This document shows, in pieces, positions 19,197-28,612 of a stretch of DNA of 64,000 nt (positions within the stretch are counted from its first letter, which is position 1; each line of letters starts with the position of its first letter). The position numbers were made by a program, and so were the translations under genes. The stretch spans positions 1 to 64,000 of the forward strand of contig NZ_BMKX01000007.1 of NCBI RefSeq assembly GCF_014644555.1, given 5' to 3'. The notes under the pieces were generated by a model. The model was not told where the DNA came from. It saw only the letters and a program-made list of their open reading frames with translations, and did no database searches. Source of the DNA: Glutamicibacter ardleyensis (GTDB lineage Bacteria; Actinomycetota; Actinomycetes; Actinomycetales; Micrococcaceae).

Positions 19197-19808
19197 TCAT
19201 TTGGAACTGAGCGCCTCTTCAATTTTCTCGCCCTCCACCAAGATTTCGGCTTCCCCGGTACCCGCTGCGGTCATCGCCGTGTATTTGAGCTGTTCGACAA
19301 TACGCGGATCATCACAAGTACCACTTGAACTGACGGTACCGTTTAGCTGGACCGTCACCACATCACCGTCCACCATGGACGACACGTATTCGAGGTCCGA
19401 GGCGGTCAATGCATTGCGTAGACCAGAACTTCCAAGCTCCTCGGCATCGTTCGCAAGCAGTGCCGCTACCGACGCCTCGACCTGGTTAGTGAATTCTTTC
19501 GGCCCGGTTTCGGTAGCAACTATCGAGTCACCACAGCCAATTTCGGGTCCTGATTTACCCGCGTCGCCTACCGCTACGTAAAACAGCGTCAGGCTGGCAC
19601 TCGTCGCCGACGTCGAGCTTCTCGCACCGGCTGGGGCAGAACTGACGGGAGCTGGGGAATCTTGTAACGGAGTTGAGCTCTGGGTAGCGGCTGGAGGCGC
19701 AGAGCTTTCGGTCATGCCTTCACCATCGTTTGCGCTGCAACCGGCAGCAAGGAAAAGTATTCCGAGCCCGAACGCTATGGGCAGTTGAGAAATCCGTTGA
19801 GGTCGCAT
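19197..19808 (-). CDS. Predicted lipoprotein, unknown function
   Basis: A 203-residue lipoprotein. The ATG at 19808 follows GAGGAGGAAACC, a very strong ribosome-binding site, and the signal ends in LAAGC (Cys24). A Ser/Ala/Pro/Thr linker to about residue 65 precedes a globular domain with two cysteines (GCGDS, GTCDDP) that may pair. I do not recognise the domain. The frame is open 71 codons further upstream, but that segment has no signal peptide or ribosome-binding site and was excluded. Confidence 0.75.
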   Translation of the reverse strand: MRPQRISQLPIAFGLGILFLAAGCSANDGEGMTESSAPPAATQSSTPLQDSPAPVSSAPAGARSSTSATSASLTLFYVAVGDAGKSGPEIGCGDSIVATETGPKEFTNQVEASVAALLANDAEELGSSGLRNALTASDLEYVSSMVDGDVVTVQLNGTVSSSGTCDDPRIVEQLKYTAMTAAGTGEAEILVEGEKIEEALSSK

Positions 19809-20035
19809 GGTTTCCTCCTCAGGAGCCTGCACGAACAGTGCTTCAACTGTAACGACGCGCGTTGGGGTCATACCAGCACGGCTGGATTGCAGTTTGACGC
19901 CTTTGCGGCCACCTCTTTCTAACGGGCGCGCACCTAACTGTTGTCGGAAACCACCACGACATTTGGTCTCGTAAAACAGGTCAATGGTGCTCCCCCGCGA
20001 AGACGTAGATTCCAATGACAACTAATTAATGCAAA

Positions 20036-20080
20036 ATGGTTCGGGGTGGCAGATAAATATTATCTGCCACCCCGAACCAT
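20036..20080 (-). terminator. Terminator of the DJ-1/PfpI gene
   Basis: A perfect 20-bp inverted repeat (arms 20036-20055 and 20061-20080) has an AATAT loop. The T-run (TTTTGC) follows on the minus strand, so it serves the leftward gene ending at 20136. Confidence 0.85.
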
Positions 20081-20135
20081 ATTCTAGGTTCTTCTGAAGT
20101 GAGAAGCGCGAAGCTAGTTCTCACGAAACGGGAGG

Positions 20136-20909
20136 TTAGTGTCCCTCGCGTTCCTTATGCGATGAGGATTTCTTGGCGTCATGGGCCGCGCGCAGATCCT
20201 CGGAGTCATGCTGCTCAGCGGCCTTTTCCTGATGAATGGCTTCGGCAAAAAGCTTCTCCATCTCTTTCGCCACACCACCGGCCGACGCAGGGTTTTGACC
20301 TGTGACTAGGCGCTCGTCGACAACAACTTTTTCTTCAAAGTTCTCGGCTGCCTCATGAGTCGCGCCCTGCTCAACGAGCTTGTCCTGCAAGAGGAATGGA
20401 ACGATCTTCTCTTTACCAACAGCTACTTCTTCGTCATTCGTGAATGCTGCGACGGTGCGCCCCTCGACGAGCCGCAGACCGTTCTTCAGTTCCACGTTGA
20501 CCAGTCCTGCTGGACCATGGCAAACGGCTCCAACCAGTCCACCTGAGTCGTAGATGCTGCCCACTAGCTTCTGCAGCCCCTCGTTGTCTGGGAAGTCCCA
20601 CATGGTGCCGTGCCCACCGACGAGATACACACCGTCGTACTGTTCCGGATCGACAACGTCGATTCGGGCGGTGTTATACAAACCTGCCCGCGTAGTCTCG
20701 TCCTGCGTGAAAGCCACCTGGATTGGATCATCTTTATCGACGGTATCTTGTGGCGGCTGACCTCCCTTGATGGAAGCAAAGTCAACAAAATGCCCGGAAT
20801 CTTTGAAGACTTTCCATGGGTGCGCAGCCTCGGCCACATTGTACCCGGTCTTCTCTCCGGTCTCTTCAATTTCGGAAACGCTAGTTAGAACCATGAGAAT
20901 TTTTTTCAC
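20136..20909 (-). CDS. DJ-1/PfpI superfamily protein (Hsp31/YhbO-like)
   Basis: Cytoplasmic type-1 glutamine-amidotransferase-fold protein, related to Hsp31-like glyoxalase/chaperones. The nucleophile elbow AVCHGPAGL holds Cys130-His131, an acidic residue lies in AEAAHPW near 27, and GGHGTMWDF (98-106) forms the oxyanion region. A charged C-terminal tail rich in Lys, Glu and His (from about 225) is not part of the fold. The start is GTG at 20909, with AAAGGAG eight bases upstream. It is probably part of the carbonyl or oxidative stress response; the exact activity is uncertain. Confidence 0.85.
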   Translation of the reverse strand: MKKILMVLTSVSEIEETGEKTGYNVAEAAHPWKVFKDSGHFVDFASIKGGQPPQDTVDKDDPIQVAFTQDETTRAGLYNTARIDVVDPEQYDGVYLVGGHGTMWDFPDNEGLQKLVGSIYDSGGLVGAVCHGPAGLVNVELKNGLRLVEGRTVAAFTNDEEVAVGKEKIVPFLLQDKLVEQGATHEAAENFEEKVVVDERLVTGQNPASAGGVAKEMEKLFAEAIHQEKAAEQHDSEDLRAAHDAKKSSSHKEREGH

Positions 20910-21168
20910 GGAATGCTCCTTTCGCCCTTTTTACAGCCTAGGCACGTGATCTCATTCTGGCTAGCAATCTCAGCGACCTTTCAGCCGGGACTCAGCAAAA
21001 CCATCATGCTTGTTCTACTTTTCCTAAGGTGGCCAAAGTTCAAGATTTGACGCTATCGGTTCGCATAACCGTAGACATCAAGAGCCATGGGCTTGTCAGC
21101 TTGCGTGACGTGACGGACACTCAAGGAAAGAGCATTGTCGGAAAATAAAAGCAGCGGGGGCACCGGTC

Positions 21169-22293
21169 ATGTCTAAACACCATAAACATAGTAGGTACGG
21201 TCCTCAGCTCGTCGTCGAGGCGCCAGAACATTTCACCTTGCAGGTGCTGAACCAGGCAGAAAAATCTGGTGCCAAAGCTGGGGCTAAAATTGCCAAGCGG
21301 GCGCTGAAAAATGCTCGCGGTAGCGGTGCCGAACTCAACGCCCTGCAAACCGATGAGCTACTCCTTGCCGCACAACAAGCAGGAGCCGCTGCTGCGATAG
21401 CCGCGGCACGTCGCGTTTTGGGAAAATCCCTGCGCTCAAAGGAACCGATTCCCCAAGTTATCGATATCGGCGATACATCTCTTCGGTCTGAGCGGGAAAG
21501 AACGCCGTCTACTAACAACGGATTCGGCCAGCATGTGCTCGTCGTTAAACGTGTTGAAAATCTAAGCCCAGAAATGATTCGCGTTATCGCTGGCGCCAAA
21601 CAACTTGCTGGATACCGACCGAATGGCAAAGCAGACCAGTACGTCAAGGTTTTCTTTGCCGATCCGGCACTTGCCCTCAACGCACCGTACGACCTCAAAA
21701 CCTTGCGCCGCTCACTGCCGCGCGAACAGGTTCCTTGCACCCGTTCTTATACGATCCGATGGATCGATCAGGAGGCAGAGGAACTAGCCATCGACTTCGT
21801 ATTGCACGGTGATGGTGGTCCTGGCAGCGCATGGGCCGCGACTGCTAAGCCAGGAGATCCATTGGTCATCTCTGAATCGCGCGGGAAATTTAGTCTAAGC
21901 GGCAGGGTCGATAACTACGTGTTCGCCGCAGACGAGGCCGGGATACCAGCAGTCTCTGTGGCCATGGGGATGCTCCGAAGCGATGCCAAGGGTGTTGCAC
22001 TTCTTGAAGTTGATGGTCCGGAGAGTGAATTTGATATTGACCATCCGTCGGGAATTGAGTTGCGCTGGGTACATCGTAATGGGCTCCATCCTGGAACCAG
22101 TGACGTGCTCGTTAATGCCTTCTCCTTGCTCGCGCCGCCTAACACCAGCACTAGCGTGATGGTGCATGCCGAGCGCTCCACAGCAAAGACAATTTCGCAT
22201 ATGGCCAACAGATGGGAGCTTAACAAGCGAGACGTTCATGTCTCCTCCTACTGGACCTTGCGAACTAAGCGTCCAAGAACCCAACCGCAGTAG
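21169..22293 (+). CDS. Siderophore-interacting protein (FAD-dependent ferric reductase) with N-terminal extension
   Basis: Cytoplasmic flavoprotein of the SIP/ViuB family that reduces ferric siderophores. The FAD-binding motif RSYTIRWID lies near residue 190, followed by GGPGSAWA, GDPLVISESRG and a C-terminal NAD(P)H domain ending in SSYWTL. Residues 1-120 are an unusual basic/alanine-rich extension, predicted partly helical, before the flavin domain (HVLVVKRVENLSPEMIRV). Typical SIPs are about 280 aa, so this protein is about 90 residues longer. No siderophore gene is adjacent, and no Fur-type box is obvious in the 259-bp upstream gap. Confidence 0.85.
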   Translation: MSKHHKHSRYGPQLVVEAPEHFTLQVLNQAEKSGAKAGAKIAKRALKNARGSGAELNALQTDELLLAAQQAGAAAAIAAARRVLGKSLRSKEPIPQVIDIGDTSLRSERERTPSTNNGFGQHVLVVKRVENLSPEMIRVIAGAKQLAGYRPNGKADQYVKVFFADPALALNAPYDLKTLRRSLPREQVPCTRSYTIRWIDQEAEELAIDFVLHGDGGPGSAWAATAKPGDPLVISESRGKFSLSGRVDNYVFAADEAGIPAVSVAMGMLRSDAKGVALLEVDGPESEFDIDHPSGIELRWVHRNGLHPGTSDVLVNAFSLLAPPNTSTSVMVHAERSTAKTISHMANRWELNKRDVHVSSYWTLRTKRPRTQPQ

Positions 22294-22328
22294 TTTCGGG
22301 TACGCAGCTCACCCACGAACACTGCGGG

Positions 22329-22907
22329 CTATCCGTGAAGATGGATTTCATACCGGCCTCGGACGCTTGGTTCTGGGTCGATATTTACACGTAGCGACTC
22401 AGCCGTTGTCTTTAGTTCAAAACTCTTTTTGACCGTGGATAGCGGCTGTTCGCAAAGGAGTGACGTCGTCATGAGCCGTTTGTCGTCAGCGAAAGCCGAG
22501 ATTTCAACTTGACCTTCACCCGAGCAAGCTAACAAGACCCCATAGGTTCCTGGTTTATGTTCACCCGATAATTCGAGGGCATCCCCCATGGCCCCGTATT
22601 CGGTATCGACGGTAAAATACCCTGCGTTGCTGAGGCCCATCGTGACCCCATCATTATCCAGCGACTCATCGTCAATCAGATCAACCTCCCTGACCGCGTT
22701 AAACACCTCTTCCAGAGGAACCTTCGGTTCTACATAGGTGCCTGTCTCGATTGCAACCTGCTCCTCTTCCCAGGCACTGAGCTGTTGTTCATGTCGTATC
22801 TGGAGCTCTTCTAAGCCTGCTTGCTTCTCCAGCACGGAGGCTGGAGTGCCGGTACAAGCGGTCAAGGCCATCATCGATGCAACCAATACAGATAGCATTC
22901 TTCTCAA
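22329..22907 (-). CDS. Predicted lipoprotein, unknown function
   Basis: A 192-residue lipoprotein with lipobox LTAC (Cys18). The start codon is probably TTG at 22907, because GAGGAGCG lies at the right distance from it and too far from the ATG three codons downstream. After a helical, Glu/Gln-rich segment (about 25-60), the C-terminal half is beta-rich with two cysteines (LLACSGEG and SLLCEQP). I do not recognise the fold. It is convergent with the SIP gene across 35 bp. Confidence 0.7.
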   Translation of the reverse strand: MRRMLSVLVASMMALTACTGTPASVLEKQAGLEELQIRHEQQLSAWEEEQVAIETGTYVEPKVPLEEVFNAVREVDLIDDESLDNDGVTMGLSNAGYFTVDTEYGAMGDALELSGEHKPGTYGVLLACSGEGQVEISAFADDKRLMTTSLLCEQPLSTVKKSFELKTTAESLRVNIDPEPSVRGRYEIHLHG

Positions 22908-23172
22908 CGGTATCGCTCCTCAATTAGCCACCCTGACCTCGCTCTAGAAAAGATTATTTCATCGGATGAAGTTAAACAATAGGAGTCAGAATGTTTGATT
23001 CGCATTACGACGCTCAATCTGGTGCGAAGTTTGAATTGCGCACGCGCTAACGGAGCCATCTCACAATGCCACACGCCTTCGAATGCGTCTTTTCGTCGGT
23101 TGCTCAAAATATAGTGCAAAGGGTGGGGCGTATCTCCACGAAATTTAATTTGAGCAGGAGAACCACCCGAGC

Positions 23173-23883
23173 ATGCGCTTGTTGCGTCGCACTTTATCTA
23201 TTGCACTACTTGCCAGCACCCTCGCATTGGGTGGTTGCGCTTCGCTGGGATCTATCGAATTTTCTGATTTTCAGGCCGAAAGCACTACGCCAGTTACAGC
23301 TCCCACGCTGGGCAATCCGGAAGAATTCACGAGTTCGCTCAAACAATTAGAGACCATCAGGATTAAAGGTCGCGCCCCAAAAACAGGCTACACGCGTGAC
23401 CAGTTCGGCAAGGGATGGAAGGATCCGGACCGAAACGGCTGCGACGCCCGCAATGATGTCTTGGCACGCGATCTGGTAAATGTAGTGTTCAAGCAGGCCC
23501 GGGTGAACTGCGTAGTTCTCAGTGGTGTTTTCCACGATCCTTATACCGGAGAATCAATCGATTTTCAGCGCGGTCAGACAACCAGCTCGAAGGTTCAAAT
23601 CGATCACGTAGTCGCACTATCGGACGCCTGGCAAAAGGGAGCTCAAAAATGGGATCCGCAGACTCGGCTCGAATTCGCGAATGACCCGCTGAATCTAATG
23701 GCCTCGGATGGTTCTGCCAATGCTTCCAAGGGTGACAAGGACGCGGCAACGTGGCTACCGCCGAACAAACAGTTCCGTTGCGCCTACGTTTCGCGGCAGA
23801 CGCAGGTCAAAGCAAAGTACGATGCTTGGATGACTAACGCGGAGCATGCGGCGATCAGCACGATCCTAAAATCTTGCCTCTAA
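23173..23883 (+). CDS. Secreted HNH endonuclease lipoprotein (GmrSD C-terminal/DUF1524-like)
   Basis: A 236-residue exported protein with lipobox ALGGC (Cys22) and a C-terminal nuclease domain of the DUF1524/GmrSD-C type. Visible motifs are DHVVALSDAW (the His-metal beta-alpha-metal core), NDPLNLMASDGSANASKGDKDAATWLP and a terminal helix. RNGCDARNDVLARDL precedes the core. Members of this group in Actinobacteria are secreted DNases, perhaps used for DNA scavenging. No immunity gene is adjacent, which argues against a toxin role. AGCAGGAG upstream gives a ribosome-binding site. Confidence 0.86.
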   Translation: MRLLRRTLSIALLASTLALGGCASLGSIEFSDFQAESTTPVTAPTLGNPEEFTSSLKQLETIRIKGRAPKTGYTRDQFGKGWKDPDRNGCDARNDVLARDLVNVVFKQARVNCVVLSGVFHDPYTGESIDFQRGQTTSSKVQIDHVVALSDAWQKGAQKWDPQTRLEFANDPLNLMASDGSANASKGDKDAATWLPPNKQFRCAYVSRQTQVKAKYDAWMTNAEHAAISTILKSCL

Positions 23884-24050
23884 GCCGCACTCGGAGGTAG
23901 GCATCCTACAAAAGGATGAGGGCAATAGGTCAAAGTTGCACCAAAAGTTTTATATTCAAAGCAGACAAACTGTGGCAGAATTCTATTAGTCCAGCGTTTC
24001 GCGTATGTACTTGGGCGCGACCGATGATTTTCTACAGAAACTGGTGCACC

Positions 24051-24251
24051 ATGAAGACACGACTGCTCGGCTCATCAATCTTGGCCGTCAGCGTCTGCGT
24101 CTTCCTGCTCGCTTTGAACATTGGGCAACGTGAAATTGCGACGACCTGCTGGGTAACGTCCTCATTGATGTTCATCGCTGCAGCAATGATCCTAGTGACC
24201 GGCACCCTTGACCGTTCAAACGTCACCGCCGGCGATCCACATCGCCAATAG
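24051..24251 (+). CDS. Putative small two-helix membrane protein
   Basis: From the ATG at 24051, 66 residues form two hydrophobic segments (about 5-22 and 30-50) and a short polar tail. There is no convincing ribosome-binding site. Upstream codons in the same frame are not membrane-like, so I used this start. The gene is doubtful. Confidence 0.35.
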   Translation: MKTRLLGSSILAVSVCVFLLALNIGQREIATTCWVTSSLMFIAAAMILVTGTLDRSNVTAGDPHRQ

Positions 24252-24261
24252 GTTTAACAGA

Positions 24262-24618
24262 CTAGATTTTCTTCACGATCGAAGACTTCAATTCCATTGA
24301 TCCAAAACCATCAACTTTGGCAAAAATATCGTGGTCTCCGCTACCTGGCGTGAGTCGGATATTGCGAACCTTAGTTCCAGATTTTAGTGCACTCTGCGCG
24401 CCTTTGACCTTCATGGTCTTCACGATGGTGACCGAATCGCCGTCCTGCAAAACATTACCAACGGCATCTTTAATCTCAGCGCTTGCTTCATCGCTCGATT
24501 GATCGGCTGTGGGAGCCGCATTCCATTCGTGGGCACATTCAGGGCAAACCAACAACGTGTCCATGGCGTAGGTGTATTCGCTGGCGCATTCTGGGCACGG
24601 CGGCAAAGTTTCACTCAT
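24262..24618 (-). CDS. PhnA/YjdM zinc-ribbon protein
   Basis: A 118-residue protein of the PhnA (YjdM) family. The N-terminal zinc ribbon has two CPEC knuckles (Cys8/11 and Cys25/28). The C-terminal SH3-like domain contains [16 protein letters not shown] and ends VKKI. A linker of acidic and Ser/Ala residues between the domains is longer than in E. coli. Despite the historical phosphonate name, the function is not established. There are no phosphonate genes nearby. Confidence 0.9.
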   Translation of the reverse strand: MSETLPPCPECASEYTYAMDTLLVCPECAHEWNAAPTADQSSDEASAEIKDAVGNVLQDGDSVTIVKTMKVKGAQSALKSGTKVRNIRLTPGSGDHDIFAKVDGFGSMELKSSIVKKI

Positions 24619-24786
24619 GGGCTGTAGTTTACCAAGGCCATCGAATCAACAGCCAACACAGCGTCCCACCGTGTGTCCGCCTAAAAATTTACCGAACGAT
24701 GGACAAATTTCATAAGAAAACATCGACAGGTTCACCTTCTTGCGATAGACATGATGCATGTCACTCGCACACTACTAGGAGGACCT

Positions 24787-27021
24787 ATGTCTGCAATCAG
24801 GCAGATAAGGAACACTGGGCTAGCATCACTAGCCACTTTGTCCCTGCTCACTACGGGCGCATTCGCCGCTCAGGCAACAACCACCGCAACACCAGCGGCG
24901 GACGAAAACGTCACCCTCAACCTGCTGGGAATCAATGATTTTCACGGCCGCATCGCGGCCGATGGCGATTCGGCAGGCGCTGCGGTACTCGCCGGCGCAG
25001 TTGATGCGCAACGAGCCGAAAACCCGAACACGCTATTTGTCTCTTCCGGCGATAATATCGGCGCTTCCACTTTCGCTTCCGCCTCGCAAGAAGACAACCC
25101 GACCATCGATGCACTCGCCGCCGGCGGATTAGATGTTTCGGTCGTTGGCAACCACGAGTTTGATCGCGGGTTCGCTGACCTCACCGAACGGGTCATCCCA
25201 CGTTTCGGCGATAAAGCTGGAGAAGACGGTGCTGACTTTGCCCTCGGAGCAAACGTCTACGAGAAGGGCACCAAGGAGCCTGCTTTACGCGAATATGCAA
25301 TCCGTGATGTAGCTGGCATCAAGGTGGGCTTCATCGGCACGGTCACCGCAGATGTTCCATCATTGGTGAGCCCAGAAGGTATCAAAAACCTAGACTTCGG
25401 CAGCGAGCTGGAAGCCGCAAACCGTGTCGCCAAGCAACTCTCTGACGAGGATCCCGCAAACGGCGAAGCAGACGTATTGGTCTTGCTGACTCACAACGGT
25501 TCAGACAGCACCGACTGCGGCGCGATCGCCGGCGAAAAAACTGATTACGGAACACTGATCCGCGACGTAGATGACAGTGTCGACGCAATTTTCTCCGGCC
25601 ACACCCACCAAGCATATAACTGCGATATTGACGGACGTCCGGTCATCCAGTCGCACCAGTACGGAACAACTCTTGGCCAGATTTCCCTCGAAATTAACCC
25701 GGCCACTTTTGAGGTCGCGAAGAGTACCAGCGCATTGATTCCACTGGCCGAAGAAGACGCCAATGGTGACTGGTCGCCGTTGTTCGAGGCCAATGCCGAG
25801 GTGCGGAGCATCGTGGATCAGGCTGTGGAAGATTCAGAGGTAGTCGGCAGTGAACCGGTCGGCCAGATTTCCGAAGACATCCTGCGTGGCGGCGAGGAGC
25901 CAGGTTCTGACCGCGGTGTCGAATCAACCCTTGGCAATACCGTGGCAGACATTCATCTATGGGCCACGTCTAATAAAGATTTTGCTGGTGAGCCAGCAGA
26001 AATTGCATTCATGAACCCTGGCGGATTGCGCGCTGACTTGCTCTATGGCGAGGACGGAACGGTGACCTACAAGGCTGCCGCGGATGTCCAGCCATTTGCA
26101 AACACACTGATCACCTTCGACATGACCGGTAAGCAGATCCGTGAAGCGCTAGAGCAGCAGTGGCAGCCAGAAGGCTCCGAGCGTGCCAAATTGCACCTGG
26201 GAATCTCCAACGGCTTGGAATACACCTACGTCGAAGATGCAGCTTTTGGTAAGCACATCAAAGACATCACCTTCAACGCAGAGCCACTCAACGAAAGCGC
26301 CACCTTCAAGGTAGCTGCTAACGCATTCTTGGCTACCGGCGGCGATAACTTCTCAGCCTTTGCCTCCGGAACCGGTCACACCGATAGTGGTCAAATTGAT
26401 CTGGATGCAACGGTCAACTACTTCAAATCACACGATCTAGTTTCGCCAGCACCATTAGGCCGCGCCTCACTGGCTGGCACCGACTGGGCCACCGTGGAAA
26501 TTGACCCAACACAGGTAGTTGTCGGCGAAAGCGCTCAGGTTTCAGTTTCCGGTTTGGAACAGGGTGCAGAGCTCAGCGCAACGGCCTTCGATGGTGCTCT
26601 TGTCGTTGAGGACATCCCAGCCGCAGACGCTGAAGGCAATACTTCCTTCGAACTTGCCGTTCCTTCCGATGCAACCCTGGGTGAAAATTCACTGGTCGTC
26701 TCGCAGATTCAGCGCGAAGGCATCTCGGTGGACTTCACCGTGATCGAAGGGGCAGTCGCTCCGACTCCAAGCGATGAACCAACCGAAGAGCCATCGCAGA
26801 GCCCATCGGCATCGGCCGAGGCGACGCAAAGCCCTTCGCAGTCGCCAAGCGTTTCCCCATCAAATGACACCAACGAGTCTCCGAGCAAACAGCCTCGGGA
26901 CAAGGATTCTTTGGCTGACACCGGTTTCTCCGCAAGCTGGATTGGAATTGCCGCTGGCGTAGTAATCGTGGCCGGGATTATCTTGTTGCTGATTCGCAGT
27001 CGCAAGAAGAACTCCCACTAA
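24787..27021 (+). CDS. Cell-wall-anchored bifunctional metallophosphatase/5'-nucleotidase
   Basis: Extracellular enzyme that dephosphorylates nucleotides (and possibly UDP-sugars) so that nucleoside and phosphate can be taken up. The ATG at 24787 follows TAGGAGGACCT; the protein is 744 aa. A Sec signal ends near residue 30. A calcineurin-like domain has INDFHGR (D51, H53), VVGNHEFDRG and GHTHQAY, then a 5'-nucleotidase C-terminal domain with MNPGGLRADLLYG. A Ser/Pro/Thr/Glu-rich wall-spanning stretch leads to the sorting signal LADTG, a hydrophobic helix and RSRKK. LAxTG is read by class E sortases, so wall anchoring is predicted. A hairpin terminator follows. Confidence 0.92.
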   Translation: MSAIRQIRNTGLASLATLSLLTTGAFAAQATTTATPAADENVTLNLLGINDFHGRIAADGDSAGAAVLAGAVDAQRAENPNTLFVSSGDNIGASTFASASQEDNPTIDALAAGGLDVSVVGNHEFDRGFADLTERVIPRFGDKAGEDGADFALGANVYEKGTKEPALREYAIRDVAGIKVGFIGTVTADVPSLVSPEGIKNLDFGSELEAANRVAKQLSDEDPANGEADVLVLLTHNGSDSTDCGAIAGEKTDYGTLIRDVDDSVDAIFSGHTHQAYNCDIDGRPVIQSHQYGTTLGQISLEINPATFEVAKSTSALIPLAEEDANGDWSPLFEANAEVRSIVDQAVEDSEVVGSEPVGQISEDILRGGEEPGSDRGVESTLGNTVADIHLWATSNKDFAGEPAEIAFMNPGGLRADLLYGEDGTVTYKAAADVQPFANTLITFDMTGKQIREALEQQWQPEGSERAKLHLGISNGLEYTYVEDAAFGKHIKDITFNAEPLNESATFKVAANAFLATGGDNFSAFASGTGHTDSGQIDLDATVNYFKSHDLVSPAPLGRASLAGTDWATVEIDPTQVVVGESAQVSVSGLEQGAELSATAFDGALVVEDIPAADAEGNTSFELAVPSDATLGENSLVVSQIQREGISVDFTVIEGAVAPTPSDEPTEEPSQSPSASAEATQSPSQSPSVSPSNDTNESPSKQPRDKDSLADTGFSASWIGIAAGVVIVAGIILLLIRSRKKNSH

Positions 27022-27033
27022 ATAACGCTAAGA

Positions 27034-27069
27034 ATTATGGCACCTCGGAATTTTCCGGGGTGCCATAAT
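27034..27069. terminator. Terminator between the 5'-nucleotidase and rclA-like genes
   Basis: Stem ATTATGGCACC (27034-27044) pairs with GGTGCCATAAT (27059-27069) and extends inward with a G-U pair. It lies between convergent genes. Confidence 0.75.
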
Positions 27070-27088
27070 CCTTTAAATCCTTTTGGAA

Positions 27089-28456
27089 CTATTTAAAGCT
27101 ACCCAAGACATCATTGAGTGCTTCAGTAGAAGAGGGATGAGTGAAGATCGAATCACGCAAAGTGCTCGCGTTGATCCCTGCACGCATGGCCATCGCAACT
27201 AGGTTGATGACCTCTTGCGAATCTACGTGCATTAACGCGGCGCCAAGAATTTGGTCGGTCTTGCGCTCCACGACAAATTTGATGATGCCCCGCGGATCAC
27301 CCACAATTTTGGGACGCGGCATCGCCGCGATATCTGCAACCTTTTTCGTCGCGACCTTGATGTCTAGTCCTTGTGCACGAGCTTGATCTTCATTCAATCC
27401 CACGCGGGCCAAGGGTGGTGTGACAAACATGGTGCTCGGTACCGCAACACGATCTTCGAGGTTTCGTTTACCTTCGCCTAAAAATTTGTCTTTGAGTATC
27501 CGGTTGTCATCCAACGAGGTGTAGGTGAATTGGGCTCCACCAATGACGTCGCCAAGTGCGTAGATCCCTTCCGCATCCGTCGCCAGGTATTTATCCACCT
27601 TGATTTCACCCTTGTCACCGAGCTGCACGGCAGTGTTCTCAAGTTTTAGTGGCGCGGTGTTTGGGGTTCGGCCCAGAGCCAGCAACACTGCATCTGCGTG
27701 CAATTGGTGCTCTTCTCCATTTCGGTCATAGGTGACCGTGGCGCTGTGTGCATCTTGGCTCAGACTGGTGACGCTGGCCGAAGTAATGATGGTGACTCCG
27801 GCGTCGTTCAACGCCGAGACTACTTCAGCAGCGATATCTTCGTCTTCTTGTTTCAGCGCTCGTTCTCCACGGTCCAAGACACTGACTTCAGATCCGAACT
27901 GAGCGAACATCGAAGCGAATTCGAGGCCCGCGTAACCGCCGCCGACCACCACGAGTTTTTTCGGAAGTTCGGCATGTTGCAGGGTAGTTGAATCATGGAT
28001 GCGCCCGCTAATTTCCGCACCCTTGATCGGTGGAATAGCCGGCACTGCACCGGTATTGACTACGATTTTTGGCGCGCTCAGCTCGACAACTTCATCGCCA
28101 CCTTCCACCTTGATGCTGTGTGCTCCGGTGAAGCTGGCCCGTCCGGTAAGCACCAAGACGGAATCCAGGTCGTCAAGCATGGAGAAGTTCTTTTGGCGCA
28201 TTTTGGCGGTGAGCTCATCGCGGCGTTCAACCGCGGTATTAAAGTAGTCGGCATCTGCGCCATTGCCGCGGTGCTGTTCGGCGTCGTGAATTAAGATCTT
28301 CGTTGGCACGCAGGCAATATTGATGCACGTTCCCCCGTACATCTTTTCCGACTGTTCCACGATAGCTACGCGCCAACCTGCACGTGCCAGCGTTCCGGCC
28401 AACGTTTTGCCGCCTTTGCCCCAGCCAATAACGATGACATCAAGTTCTCTAGCCAC
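27089..28456 (-). CDS. rclA: RclA-like pyridine nucleotide-disulfide oxidoreductase
   Basis: FAD-dependent two-Cys flavoprotein disulfide reductase. Residues GWGKGGKTLA (11-20), the redox pair Cys44/Cys49 in GGTCINIACVPTK, GGGYAGLEFASMF, QFTYTSLDDNRI and the C-terminal IFTHPSSTEALND match E. coli RclA closely; RclA protects against reactive chlorine and reduces copper. Mycothione reductase and MerA are less similar at these motifs. The start is GTG at 28456, with GAGGA seven bases upstream. No RclR-type regulator is adjacent. The function in this organism is inferred. Confidence 0.8.
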   Translation of the reverse strand: MARELDVIVIGWGKGGKTLAGTLARAGWRVAIVEQSEKMYGGTCINIACVPTKILIHDAEQHRGNGADADYFNTAVERRDELTAKMRQKNFSMLDDLDSVLVLTGRASFTGAHSIKVEGGDEVVELSAPKIVVNTGAVPAIPPIKGAEISGRIHDSTTLQHAELPKKLVVVGGGYAGLEFASMFAQFGSEVSVLDRGERALKQEDEDIAAEVVSALNDAGVTIITSASVTSLSQDAHSATVTYDRNGEEHQLHADAVLLALGRTPNTAPLKLENTAVQLGDKGEIKVDKYLATDAEGIYALGDVIGGAQFTYTSLDDNRILKDKFLGEGKRNLEDRVAVPSTMFVTPPLARVGLNEDQARAQGLDIKVATKKVADIAAMPRPKIVGDPRGIIKFVVERKTDQILGAALMHVDSQEVINLVAMAMRAGINASTLRDSIFTHPSSTEALNDVLGSFK

Positions 28457-28552
28457 AGTCGCGTCCTCACAGTTGTTTGGTTGCTTTCCTTACCGAGTCT
28501 TCACCGCGTAGTGCACTAATGCAACCTACTTTTATCAGTGCAACAACAAAAA

Positions 28553-28592
28553 CGCGGCCCGTGAGTGGAGATTTCTCCATTCACGGGCCGCG
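28553..28592 (-). terminator. Terminator of the ABM gene
   Basis: 19-bp arms (28553-28571 and 28574-28592) have one G-U pair, and a run of five T follows on the minus strand. It ends the leftward unit starting at 29358. Confidence 0.85.
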
Positions 28593-28612
28593 CCGATATT
28601 TGGTCTTGGGGA

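Noticed and set aside
23916-24251. 111-codon reading from 23916 for the small membrane protein
   Set aside because: The first 45 codons show no membrane or domain pattern and no ribosome-binding site. Only the part from 24051 is considered, with low confidence.
27089-28456. Mycothione reductase or mercuric reductase for the flavoprotein disulfide reductase
   Set aside because: The GWGKGGKTLA start, QFTYTSLDD and C-terminal HPSSTEALND segments match RclA better, and no mer genes or N-terminal HMA domain are present.
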